A stretch of DNA of 59,322 nucleotides from assembly GCA_023139045.1 (NCBI GenBank), contig JAGLOJ010000025.1, positions 1 through 59,322 on the forward strand. Reading direction: 5' to 3'. The notes under the pieces were generated by a model, which worked only from the letters and a program-made list of their open reading frames with translations, was not told the DNA's origin and did no database searches. A program made the translations under genes and the position numbers. This DNA is from Candidatus Sabulitectum sp. (lineage in GTDB: Bacteria; Fermentibacterota; Fermentibacteria; Fermentibacterales; JCC-6). The first letter of the stretch is position 1. Each line of letters begins with the position of its first letter. Shown here one piece after another: positions 33,783-42,572 of this stretch.

Positions 33783-34775
33783 ATGAAAAAAATAACTGTC
33801 GGTATTTTTCTGATACTTGCGCTTGCATCATGCAGAGATGTGGTTGGTCCGGCAACTGGTGACACTCCTGAAGGCTCCTGTATCGTCTGGTTCAACGGGC
33901 TTTCAGCAAATGCAAGTGCCTATTTCGAAAAGAGTGATTCCCTTGTCACCAACGCATGGAGTACAGGAAGTGCTCCCAATCAGATTGTCGGCCTGGGTAA
34001 TAATGAATTTGCTGTTCTTTCTTCCCTTTCCGCAGAAATCAGATTCTTTTCCAGCGGGAATACAGGATCAACAATCGGCTCAGTTTTATTTCCCGAAGGA
34101 AGTAATCCATGGAGTTTTTCTGTTTCAGACGGGGCTGGCTATGCGGCTCTGCTGCTTACAGACTGCGTAGCAGTGTTTGACGCTGCATCGTTTCAATTTA
34201 CAGGAACTATCCCCACAAGCCCCAATCCAAGCGGAATAGCTTGCAGTGGAAACAGACTTTTCGTAGGACACGCCAACTGGCCTGAATCTTCATCTTCCGG
34301 GGGTGTTTCTGTGATCAGTATCGATTCAGGTGAGCTTATCAACTGGATTGATACCGGTGTTAACACACACTGGCTGAAACTTCAACCCTCTGGAATGCTC
34401 CACTGCTACTCCACGACCTATCCGGACAAGGATGGAAGAATTACCATCATCAATCCGGAATCCTTGAGTATTGAGGCTGTTATTCTCTGCGATGGAGCTC
34501 CCGGTGAGGGTGTTCCTGCAGGTAATGCATTTCTCAGCCCGGACGGATGGGGCAACGGAGGACTGATTAAATACAGTGAATCCGGAGACTTCAGCAGGAT
34601 AGATCTTTCTTTTGCACCAACCGGCCTTGCCTTACGGGAAAATACCATTTACGCAACATCTTTCGGCGCAAACAAGGTGTATATGCTGGATGCTGAATCA
34701 TTTTCTCTTCTTGATTCTCTTCAGGCGGGGGGAGAAGGTCCACAGGGGATAATTGCTATTGATCCCACTAACTGA
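33783..34775 (+). CDS. BtuG-like beta-propeller lipoprotein (cobalamin capture)
   Basis: 330 residues from the ATG directly after the receptor stop. Signal peptide with lipobox L-A-S-C (Cys17). The mature part has YVTN/SMP-30-like propeller repeats (for example I-T-I-I-N-P-E-S-L-S-I-E-A, V-Y-M-L-D-A-E-S-F-S-L-L-D-S-L and G-P-Q-G-I). In Bacteroides, BtuG is a surface lipoprotein propeller that binds B12 with high affinity and sits on BtuB. The same layout (riboswitch-receptor-propeller) here suggests the same job. The family link is inferred from context and fold, not from a database hit. Confidence 0.7.
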   Translation: MKKITVGIFLILALASCRDVVGPATGDTPEGSCIVWFNGLSANASAYFEKSDSLVTNAWSTGSAPNQIVGLGNNEFAVLSSLSAEIRFFSSGNTGSTIGSVLFPEGSNPWSFSVSDGAGYAALLLTDCVAVFDAASFQFTGTIPTSPNPSGIACSGNRLFVGHANWPESSSSGGVSVISIDSGELINWIDTGVNTHWLKLQPSGMLHCYSTTYPDKDGRITIINPESLSIEAVILCDGAPGEGVPAGNAFLSPDGWGNGGLIKYSESGDFSRIDLSFAPTGLALRENTIYATSFGANKVYMLDAESFSLLDSLQAGGEGPQGIIAIDPTN

Positions 34776-34815
34776 GTATCTTCCTTTCTCAGCAATTGAA
34801 GGGAATCTGCATATA

Positions 34816-37179
34816 ATGAAGAATACAAAGTGCGATCTGCATGTCCATTCCTCTGCCTCCAGGCAGTCTGCACGGTGGATACTCCGAACTCTCAAGGCAC
34901 CGGAGAGTTTTACCCCACCAGAGCTGATTTATCACCTTGCAAAAAAGAGGGGAATGAATTTTGTCACCCTGACTGATGTTAACACTATCGAGGGTGTTCT
35001 CAAGATCAAGGATCTTCCCGGTGTTTTTCTCAGCGAAGAGATCAGCACCCTGCTTCCCGAATCGAAAAAACCTGTTCATATCCTTGCATACGATATCACT
35101 GCCGGGCAGCATGAAGAGATATCCCGCCTTCGAGATAACACCTTCCAACTGCTTGAGTATCTGGCCGATCGGGGTATAGTCAACTCATTGGCTCATCCAT
35201 TCTACTTTGCAGGGGAAGATCTTACACCTGGAGAGTGGAAAGACCTCATGTCCAGGGTTATGCTTATTGAAGGGCGAAACGGCTCTCGGGCAGTCTGGGA
35301 AAATCAGGCCTCATTACAGATGGCGAAACTGATCAGGGGTAAAGATTTTCAAGGATTTACAGCAGGAAGTGATGATCACTGCGGGCGATTCATTGCCAGA
35401 ACATGGACGCAGGTTCTTTCAGATGGCACCTGCAAGGGCTTCCTGAAGAATGTTTCGGCGGGTCATGGTCAGCTTCAGGGAGATCATGGAAGCGCTGTGA
35501 AATCAGCCTATGCCGTGTATTCCATTGCATATTCTTTCTACAGAGACCGTCTGATGTCGAAGAGTGTTCCCACGGCGGCAACGATTGCCGTAGACAATTT
35601 CCTCAGCCCGATCTCACAGGATGAACCCGAAGAACCCACACTCTGGCACAAGGCGGATTTCCTGTTTCACCATCTTCTGAAGAAAGCCAGGGGAAACAGC
35701 TCAGACTTTGAAAATTTCCTTGCCGACGAGTTGATTGAGATAGGAAAAGATCTCAACCTTCGCAAAGGCAGCCCGGAAATGGAAAAGGAGGGTATTGAAG
35801 AAAGAACCTATGAAATTCTTAACCGACTTACCAACAGCCTCCTCAGACGCTCCTCTGAACTTCTGGCAGCAAGATTGAGCAACGGGAAAGTTATTGAAGC
35901 TCTTGAAGCCTTCACTGCCATGATTCCAATTCTTCTTCTAAACATTCCCTTTCCTGTCACCTACATGGACCGCAGAAGGGGAAGGGATCAGGTTAACAGG
36001 ATATGTTCTGAACTTGGTGCTGACTCTCCGGCAGCAAGAAGATCCGGCAAAAGAGCATGGGTAACAGATACCATTACAGATCTTAACGGAGTATCGAGAA
36101 CTATTCAGAAATTCGGAATGCTTTCACTTGAATCAAACCACGAACTGGCCATTCTTGCCTGCCAGGAAAAAGCTGTTTCATTCCCCGGCTGGGTGGTAAA
36201 CTTCAAACCAATTAAAGAATTCTGCCTTCCCGATTACCCGACAAAAAAATTCTCCGTACCTCCTTTCCTGGAAATGTTAAGGTTCTTTGAAGAGAATGAT
36301 TTTGAGCTGATCTATCTGTCAACTCCCGGCCCTCTGGGCTTTGCTGCCCTTGGCATTGCAAAATTGCTGGGAATACCCACCGTCTCGGTATACCACACCG
36401 ACTGGCCAAGACATGCCAATGATATTGTTGAAGACTCGCGCATAGCGGAAATGATCAGTGCTGCAACAGGCTGGGTTTACTCTCTCTCAGAATTGGTCAT
36501 GGTTCCAAGCAGGTTCTACATGGATGATCTTGAAGCTCTGGGAGTATCCAGATCGAAAATGGTTAATTTTCCCAGAGGTACTGACCATCAGGCATTTTCT
36601 CCCGCGTGGAGAACTGAAAACTTCATGTCTTCTTTCGGTGGAAGCAGCGATTCGCTTAAACTTCTTTATACTGGAAGAATATCCAGAGAAAAAGATCTTG
36701 ATGTTCTTGCAGAAGCATTCCTTGAGGTACGCAGGGAGTTTCCCGGAGTTGAGCTCTTCCTGGCTGGAGACGGACCTTACATTCGGGAACTTGGCAAAGA
36801 TATCCTTGGGAAAGGCGGTTTCTTCTGCGGAATCCTTTCAGGAGAAGATTTCTCCAGAGTTTGCGCATCCTGCGACATCTTCGTGTTTCCGTCAACCAAA
36901 GACACCTACGGTAACTCGGTTCTTGAAGCTCAGGCTTCAGGTATTCCCTGTGTTGTTACTGATAAGGGTGGTCCTCAGGAAATCATTATTCCAGGTGAAA
37001 CAGGAATTGTGTGTAAGGGTCTGGATTCTTCAAGCCTTGCAGAAGCAATACTGCTTCTTCTGAGAGACGATGAGCTAAGAAAATCTATGGGGGAGAAGGC
37101 AAGGCTGAGAGGGCTTGAACACGACTGGAATCAAGCTTTTGAAAACATCTGGAGCGAAGGAAACAAATTGCTTATATAA
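34816..37179 (+). CDS. PHP-domain phosphoesterase fused to glycosyltransferase family 4
   Basis: About 787 residues from the ATG at 34816. The first 250 residues form a PHP metal-phosphoesterase-like domain (C-D-L-H-V-H-S-S-A-S with the H-x-H pair, later S-L-A-H-P-F and G-S-D-D-H). The last 400 residues are a GT4 glycosyltransferase: P-G-P-L-G-F-A-A, Y-H-T-D-W-P, L-L-Y-T-G-R-I-S-R-E-K-D and the donor-binding P-S-T-K-D-T-Y-G-N-S-V-L-E-A-Q. A helical linker separates them. Such fusions could make or modify sugar-phosphate-containing lipids. Substrate unknown. Not obviously part of the B12 locus despite lying 41 bases behind it. Confidence 0.8.
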   Translation: MKNTKCDLHVHSSASRQSARWILRTLKAPESFTPPELIYHLAKKRGMNFVTLTDVNTIEGVLKIKDLPGVFLSEEISTLLPESKKPVHILAYDITAGQHEEISRLRDNTFQLLEYLADRGIVNSLAHPFYFAGEDLTPGEWKDLMSRVMLIEGRNGSRAVWENQASLQMAKLIRGKDFQGFTAGSDDHCGRFIARTWTQVLSDGTCKGFLKNVSAGHGQLQGDHGSAVKSAYAVYSIAYSFYRDRLMSKSVPTAATIAVDNFLSPISQDEPEEPTLWHKADFLFHHLLKKARGNSSDFENFLADELIEIGKDLNLRKGSPEMEKEGIEERTYEILNRLTNSLLRRSSELLAARLSNGKVIEALEAFTAMIPILLLNIPFPVTYMDRRRGRDQVNRICSELGADSPAARRSGKRAWVTDTITDLNGVSRTIQKFGMLSLESNHELAILACQEKAVSFPGWVVNFKPIKEFCLPDYPTKKFSVPPFLEMLRFFEENDFELIYLSTPGPLGFAALGIAKLLGIPTVSVYHTDWPRHANDIVEDSRIAEMISAATGWVYSLSELVMVPSRFYMDDLEALGVSRSKMVNFPRGTDHQAFSPAWRTENFMSSFGGSSDSLKLLYTGRISREKDLDVLAEAFLEVRREFPGVELFLAGDGPYIRELGKDILGKGGFFCGILSGEDFSRVCASCDIFVFPSTKDTYGNSVLEAQASGIPCVVTDKGGPQEIIIPGETGIVCKGLDSSSLAEAILLLLRDDELRKSMGEKARLRGLEHDWNQAFENIWSEGNKLLI

Positions 37180-37211
37180 AGGTCTGCCTTCAGTTAAAGA
37201 GAAGAGTGCTT

Positions 37212-37364
37212 ATGCTGAAGTTAGAACTATGGAATTTGTGGGATTTCACAAGGGCTGATATTGATTCTCAGTACATTGTATTTGTTATCATGCCTGACGC
37301 TTCTGGAAAATCAACCTCTCATAGCATCTCTTCAAAAAGAATATTTGTCGTTATCGTTAATTAG
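37212..37364 (+). CDS. small open frame (50 aa) before the OLD nuclease
   Basis: ATG to TAG, 50 codons, ending 2 bases before the first possible start of the nuclease. The peptide begins M-L-K-L-E-L-W-N-L-W-D-F-T and ends in a beta-like R-I-F-V-V-I-V-N. A weak AGAAGAG lies upstream of the ATG. I know no family. It may be a small partner, a leader peptide or chance. Confidence 0.25.
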   Translation: MLKLELWNLWDFTRADIDSQYIVFVIMPDASGKSTSHSISSKRIFVVIVN

Positions 37365-37366
37365 GA

Positions 37367-39190
37367 ATGAGAGAACAGTCAATGAAACTTATTCGGTATG
37401 TTGAAATTGAAAATTTCAAAGGTCTTAAGGCTCCTGTCAAAATTGATCTTGAGCATCCTGCTGTACTTATTGGTCCTAATAATGCAGGGAAAACAAGTGT
37501 TATTCAGGCACTAGCTCTCTGGAGCCGAGGTATAAATACCTGGTATGAACGCAACAATGCACCAAAACAAAAGGAATCTTCTTCAAACTTTCCAGCAAGA
37601 ATCAATCGACTGAATATTCTTGAAGTGCCTGTTGCAAAAGCACGACTCCTCTGGAGTGATACACACACGCGCAGAGGGAAGAATATCCGGATTAAAATAA
37701 ATATTTGTGTTGGAATTGAGTATGAAGGTAAGGTGATGCCGTGTCGACTGGAGTTCACATGTCGAGACAATGAAGTAATTCACTGCAAGCCATGTCCGGA
37801 TACCATAAACCAGGCTGGTCTTATTGAATACGCCACAGGAATTAAATATCATCTTCTTTACCCGATGTCTGGTATTGAGACGGAAGAACCTCTTATACGG
37901 GAAGGGCGAATTAATGTTCTTCTAGGGCAGGGGCAGACTGCTCAGGTGCTCAGAAACCTGTGCTATAGTGTGCTTGAACGCGACAGAGCAAATGGCTCTG
38001 ATGACTGGCAGAGGATTGTTGAATTGACCGACAAATTATTTGGTATCGGGTTGTCGGAACCGTTGCTCAACGAAAATCGTGGAACTCTGGAGCTTCAGTA
38101 CACACAACCTGGTATTGACCGTGAACTGGATATTTCTGTTGCAGGGCGTGGACTTCAGCAGATGCTTCTTATTCTGGCATACATGTACTCGCATAAGAAT
38201 TCTGTTTTAATGGTTGATGAACCTGATGCTCATCTGGAAGTTCTCAGGCAAAAACAAGTTTTTGAAATCCTTAAAGACATTGCAGATGAAAATGGATGTC
38301 AGGTTATTGTTGCAACACATTCTGAAGTTATTCTTGATGATGCAATAGAGACCAATCTTACATTGCTGATCAATGGCATATCCAGCGACCTGGCAAAGCG
38401 ACAGGACATTCAAGATGCATTAAAAAAGTTTTCTATAGACCATTACTACAAGGCTAGTATTTGCCCACGAATACTTTACATAGAAGGCTCAACGGATTTT
38501 GACATTTTACGCTCTCTAGCTGCAATTCTTGATCATCCAGCACATGATGTACTTACGGAGCGGCTCAATTATTATTACACTCGCAATATTCATCCCGATA
38601 ATGATCTTCACAACAGATTGGAGCAAATGGGGGGCGGCTGTGGCGAAAACATAAAAAGACACTTTTTCTCTATGAAGAGAATTGTACCTGAATTCCGAGG
38701 ACTGGCAATTCTGGACAGTGATGGTAGAACGAATAAGGACGAAAAAGAAAACGATCTGCTGACTACATACTGGAAACACTATGAAATAGAGAACTATTTC
38801 ATTTCACCGGACTCACTTATCAGATTTATTGAACATCATTTCAATGATGAAGGAGGGCTGTTTACATCATCCAGCAAAGATGCAATGCAGGTCATTCTGG
38901 ATACATACCTACTTCGTGAAGTATTTAATTCCGATGAAGACCAATTACTGGAATTCAGCAAAGCAAGTCGCAGTTTGAAAAATACATTGCTCAAGCATCT
39001 AAAAATGAGTGCGCTTGCTGAGTATGCTTTTGAGGAATTCGCAAACCAGTTTAATCAGCCACTTCTTTTAAGAAAAGGGGAGTATTACAAGCTTGTCAAG
39101 TTCTGTAAAGTAGAAGACTTATCAGACGAGGTAACAGAGAAGCTGGATATGATCGTTGAAAGGCTTAAGAGCCCCCCGCTTCTGGTGTAG
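37367..39190 (+). CDS. OLD-family ATP-dependent endonuclease (ATPase plus TOPRIM)
   Basis: 607 residues; a second ATG at 37382 (M-K-L-I-R-Y-V-E-I-E-N-F-K-G-L) is the typical family start. Walker A is G-P-N-N-A-G-K-T at about 36-43. The ABC-like signature and Walker B follow (S-V-A-G-R-G-L-Q-Q, V-L-M-V-D-E-P-D-A-H) and then a TOPRIM domain with I-L-Y-I-E-G-S-T-D and I-L-D-S-D-G-R. Domain order equals that of OLD/GajA nucleases used in phage defence. No UvrD-like (GajB) helicase or reverse transcriptase is next to it, so class 1 is likely. Codons are more AT-rich than in neighbours, and the gene abuts a tRNA 3' end; horizontal gain is likely. Confidence 0.82.
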   Translation: MREQSMKLIRYVEIENFKGLKAPVKIDLEHPAVLIGPNNAGKTSVIQALALWSRGINTWYERNNAPKQKESSSNFPARINRLNILEVPVAKARLLWSDTHTRRGKNIRIKINICVGIEYEGKVMPCRLEFTCRDNEVIHCKPCPDTINQAGLIEYATGIKYHLLYPMSGIETEEPLIREGRINVLLGQGQTAQVLRNLCYSVLERDRANGSDDWQRIVELTDKLFGIGLSEPLLNENRGTLELQYTQPGIDRELDISVAGRGLQQMLLILAYMYSHKNSVLMVDEPDAHLEVLRQKQVFEILKDIADENGCQVIVATHSEVILDDAIETNLTLLINGISSDLAKRQDIQDALKKFSIDHYYKASICPRILYIEGSTDFDILRSLAAILDHPAHDVLTERLNYYYTRNIHPDNDLHNRLEQMGGGCGENIKRHFFSMKRIVPEFRGLAILDSDGRTNKDEKENDLLTTYWKHYEIENYFISPDSLIRFIEHHFNDEGGLFTSSSKDAMQVILDTYLLREVFNSDEDQLLEFSKASRSLKNTLLKHLKMSALAEYAFEEFANQFNQPLLLRKGEYYKLVKFCKVEDLSDEVTEKLDMIVERLKSPPLLV

Positions 39191-39206
39191 AGCCCAGAAA
39201 TAAAGG

Positions 39207-39283
<77 letters not shown>

Positions 39284-39403
39284 ACCGCAGCTCGATTCTA
39301 CTAAATTGATACCCCCCATGGCAAGGTTGACCTTCTCGACTGTCTGAACCATAGTTGCATATCCTCGTATGCATAGATGTAATGAATCCCGAAGGGAAGC
39401 AAA

Positions 39404-41011
39404 GTGAAATTTATTATTTTATTGCTTGTTCTTGGAGCTTCTGCTGCAATGGCTGGCTGGAACTCGGTTATTGTTCCGAATGTTACCCGAATTGATATTG
39501 AATACTTTCACAGTAACGGCTACGATATTGAAGGGGTATTTGGAACCAGAGTCAGACTTTATGTGAATGAGCAGCAGGAAATAACTCTCCGCAACATGGG
39601 TTACAGACCGATTGTGGAGGAAATTCCAGCTCCACTTGTTGCCTATCCAACCATTGCAGAAATCAATGCCACCATGAGTGCAGTTGTTGCAGCACACCCG
39701 GATATTGCCAGAATAGAGCAGATCGGTACCTCTGTTCAGGGCAGGGAGATCTATGCGGTAATAGTCAGTGATAATGTGAATGATGATGAGGCTGAACCTG
39801 AGATAAGAATTACCGGTAACATCCATGGAGATGAAAAGAGTTCGGGAATGTCCTGCCTTAACTTCCTTGAAGTACTCACAGATAACTACGGAACCAGCGA
39901 TGTGTGCACTTATGTCGTGGACAACTCTGAACTCTGGATAATCAGCATACTCAACCCCGACGGCTATGTAAATAACACCCGCTACAATGCCAACAACATT
40001 GATCTCAACAGGAACTGCAGCTACATGGGTCCTGGCGGAGGAGGAGGATCAACAGCTTTCTCTGAACCGGAGACCGCTGCAATGAGAGATATAACAATGC
40101 AGGACTGGCCTGCTCAAACAAATTATACCCATCCGTTTGCCACAGGTCTTTCTTTCCACAGTGGAGCTGAGTGTGTAAACTGTGTCTGGAACTTCAGCTC
40201 AACAGAGCCCATACAGGATCTTGATTTTGTAACAGCGCAGGCCAATGCCTATGCCAACCACCCGGATATCGCCGCATACTATGGTGCCGGATCCTGGATT
40301 ATCTGGATTCCAGGTGCACGCTGGTATGCTACAAATGGTGATGTGAACGACTGGTCTTACGGCGAAGTAGGCACCGTTGACCATACGATAGAGGTTTCAG
40401 ATATCAAGTCACCCGAAGACTGGCCAGGTATTGCAGATGCCAATTACATGCCTATGCTTGAATTTTGCGTAACCAGCATTTACGGTGTTTACGGCACAGT
40501 GAAAGACGGTTTTGGAGATCCTCTTGATGCACTTATCGAGGTAGAGAAAACCGATGGCACCGACTCTTCTCCTTTGCGGTTCTGCAGAACCGATGTAGTT
40601 GACGGAGGTTACTCCAAGGCTCTTGTCCCGGGAACTTACAACATTGTTGTCACTGTGGCAGGGCTTGGTTCCCAGAGCAGTAATGCTGTTGCAGTAGGGG
40701 TAGAGGAGATGGTTCCCGTGAATTTTGTCTTCAGTACGGGCATAGACCCCTCTGAAGACATTTTCATACGCATGAGCGTGGCACCCAATCCGGTGACTGC
40801 AGCATGCATTTTCGCACTTCCGGACACAGGCATTGCTGGAAACCTCATAATTTATGATATTTCCGGCAGAACTGTGTACGAGAAAAATATATCTGCCGGT
40901 GTTGCAGCGCACTCGTTCAACGCCGGTTCGGCACTTCCTGCGGGGGTGTATCATGTGAGATACGTTTCCAGCGGGCGTTCTGCATCCACCAGGATGGTTG
41001 TTGCAGACTGA
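39404..41011 (+). CDS. secreted M14 zinc carboxypeptidase with C-terminal sorting domain
   Basis: 535 residues, GTG start, signal peptide M-K-F-I-I-L-L-L-V-L-G-A-S-A-A-M-A. The peptidase domain carries H-G-D-E (zinc ligands His and Glu), L-N-P-D-G-Y, D-L-N-R-N-C (substrate Arg and Asn), a later L-S-F-H-S-G-A (third ligand His) and H-T-I-E-V-S, where the Glu fits the catalytic Glu. From about residue 375 a carboxypeptidase-regulatory domain follows. The last about 80 residues (V-A-P-N-P-V, I-Y-D-I-S-G-R-T-V-Y, A-G-V-Y-H-V-R-Y) form a FlgD/T9SS type-A-like sorting domain. It is likely exported by a type IX-like route and takes amino acids from peptides. Confidence 0.9.
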   Translation: MKFIILLLVLGASAAMAGWNSVIVPNVTRIDIEYFHSNGYDIEGVFGTRVRLYVNEQQEITLRNMGYRPIVEEIPAPLVAYPTIAEINATMSAVVAAHPDIARIEQIGTSVQGREIYAVIVSDNVNDDEAEPEIRITGNIHGDEKSSGMSCLNFLEVLTDNYGTSDVCTYVVDNSELWIISILNPDGYVNNTRYNANNIDLNRNCSYMGPGGGGGSTAFSEPETAAMRDITMQDWPAQTNYTHPFATGLSFHSGAECVNCVWNFSSTEPIQDLDFVTAQANAYANHPDIAAYYGAGSWIIWIPGARWYATNGDVNDWSYGEVGTVDHTIEVSDIKSPEDWPGIADANYMPMLEFCVTSIYGVYGTVKDGFGDPLDALIEVEKTDGTDSSPLRFCRTDVVDGGYSKALVPGTYNIVVTVAGLGSQSSNAVAVGVEEMVPVNFVFSTGIDPSEDIFIRMSVAPNPVTAACIFALPDTGIAGNLIIYDISGRTVYEKNISAGVAAHSFNAGSALPAGVYHVRYVSSGRSASTRMVVAD

Positions 41012-41038
41012 TACAGAAGTAGATAGAAAGGCAGTGAT

Positions 41039-41293
41039 ATGGCACATAAAAAATCATCCTCCAGTTCCAGGAATGGAAGAGATACCGCCGGACGAAGGCT
41101 TGGAGTTAAGGCTCCTTCCGGACAGTACGTCAGTGGCGGAACAATAATTATTCGTCAGAGGGGTACAAGGATACATCCAGGTCTCAATGTGGGCAAAGGA
41201 AGTGATGACACTCTGTTCGCCAAGATTGAAGGTCGTGTCAAATTCCACCGCATGGGAGCCAGGAAGGTTGCTTCCATAATTCCAGAAGCCTAG
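41039..41293 (+). CDS. rpmA: 50S ribosomal protein L27
   Basis: 84 residues: [15 protein letters not shown] at the N-terminus, [22 protein letters not shown] in the middle, all typical of L27. AGAAAGGCAGTGAT precedes the ATG. L27 sits near the peptidyl-transferase centre. The usual partner rplU (L21) is not adjacent: upstream is the carboxypeptidase, downstream hutI after 7 bases. So the gene order is unusual. Confidence 0.97.
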   Translation: MAHKKSSSSSRNGRDTAGRRLGVKAPSGQYVSGGTIIIRQRGTRIHPGLNVGKGSDDTLFAKIEGRVKFHRMGARKVASIIPEA

Positions 41294-41300
41294 ACACCAG

Positions 41301-42548
41301 GTGAAAGTAAGAACCGACTTTGTTCTGAAGGATATCGGGCAGCTTCTTACCATGGGTGGCAGTGATACTGATAGTGCGGGAATTGCCCTTCTTGAAGACG
41401 CCGCTCTTGCTGTCAGTGATGGCAGAGTGGTATGGGTGGGGTCTTGCGAAGCACTGGAAGTAAATTGTGCCTTACCGGATAGTACTGAAATTGTATCAGC
41501 CGGGGGAAATGTTGTTACCCCCGGCTTTGTTGATTCTCATACTCACCCTCTTTTCGGAGCAACCCGCCAGGACGAATTCGCCATGCGTGCGGCAGGTGCC
41601 GACTACGAAGAAATTGCTTCCGCCGGTGGTGGCATTCTTAACAGTGTGAGAAAGACAAGATCAGCTTCCGATGATACCCTCCGTGAAAACATGCTGCATC
41701 ATCTTTCCATTATGCTGTCAAACGGAACAACCACTGTAGAGGTAAAAAGCGGTTATGGTCTTGATCTAACCACTGAACTCAGATGCCTTGAGATTGCCGG
41801 CAAAGCTGCCGGTGAAGTTCCTCAGACCATTGTTCCCACCTTCATGGGAGCGCATGAAGTTCCCGAGGAATTCAAAGACAGATCTGACGAGTACATCGAC
41901 TATCTCATTAACAAGGTAAACCCTGAGATCAGAGAGCAGGGAATTGCTGAATTTGTAGATATTTTCTGCGAGAAGGGCGTATTCACAGCAGAGCAGGCAA
42001 CTCGCTACCTTGCTGCTTCTTCCGAACAGGGCTTTTCTCTTAAGATACATGCTGATGAGTTCTACGATACGGGGGGAGCCGCTGTTGCTGTCAGGGCAGG
42101 TGCTGCCAGTGCTGATCATCTGCTTTCAATATCTGACGAAAATATTGAACTCATTGCAGACAGTAATACTGTTGCCACGCTTCTTCCAGGAACAGCTCTT
42201 TTTCTTAAAAAACCGTTTCCTCCAGGGCGCAAACTGCTTGATGCTGGTGCTACGGTCGCCCTCGCCACAGATTTTAACCCGGGTAGCTGTTTCTGTGATT
42301 CCATGCCCCTGATTGTGAGCCTTGCAGTGTGTCAGTGCGGATTCTCTGTTGAGGAAGCACTCTTTTCCGCCACCGCAAGCGGTGCTGCTGCACTGCGACT
42401 GGAAAGACGCAAAGGAAAGCTTCTGCCGGGATTTGATGCTGATTTTGTAATATGGAATTGTAGAGATTTTAGAACTATACCCTACCATCTGGGTAACCCG
42501 GATATAGCGGTGGTGTACTGCGCCGGTCGAAAGGTATATAGTACCTAG
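41301..42548 (+). CDS. hutI: imidazolonepropionase
   Basis: 415 residues, GTG start. F-V-D-S-H-T-H-P-L-F gives the metal-binding H-x-H. K-S-G-Y-G-L, F-M-G-A-H-E-V-P, L-K-I-H-A-D-E-F, S-A-D-H-L and A-T-D-F-N-P-G-S carry further metal and substrate ligands of HutI. It converts 4-imidazolone-5-propanoate to N-formimidoyl-L-glutamate, the third step of histidine breakdown. No other hut genes are in the window, so the remainder of the pathway must lie elsewhere or be absent. Confidence 0.95.
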   Translation: MKVRTDFVLKDIGQLLTMGGSDTDSAGIALLEDAALAVSDGRVVWVGSCEALEVNCALPDSTEIVSAGGNVVTPGFVDSHTHPLFGATRQDEFAMRAAGADYEEIASAGGGILNSVRKTRSASDDTLRENMLHHLSIMLSNGTTTVEVKSGYGLDLTTELRCLEIAGKAAGEVPQTIVPTFMGAHEVPEEFKDRSDEYIDYLINKVNPEIREQGIAEFVDIFCEKGVFTAEQATRYLAASSEQGFSLKIHADEFYDTGGAAVAVRAGAASADHLLSISDENIELIADSNTVATLLPGTALFLKKPFPPGRKLLDAGATVALATDFNPGSCFCDSMPLIVSLAVCQCGFSVEEALFSATASGAAALRLERRKGKLLPGFDADFVIWNCRDFRTIPYHLGNPDIAVVYCAGRKVYST

Positions 42549-42572
42549 AATGCGTGCAAAAACGGGGGGCTG

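Noticed and set aside
37180-37210. Possible att duplicate of the tRNA-Pro 3' end
   Set aside because: No sequence resembling the tRNA end was found left of the OLD nuclease.
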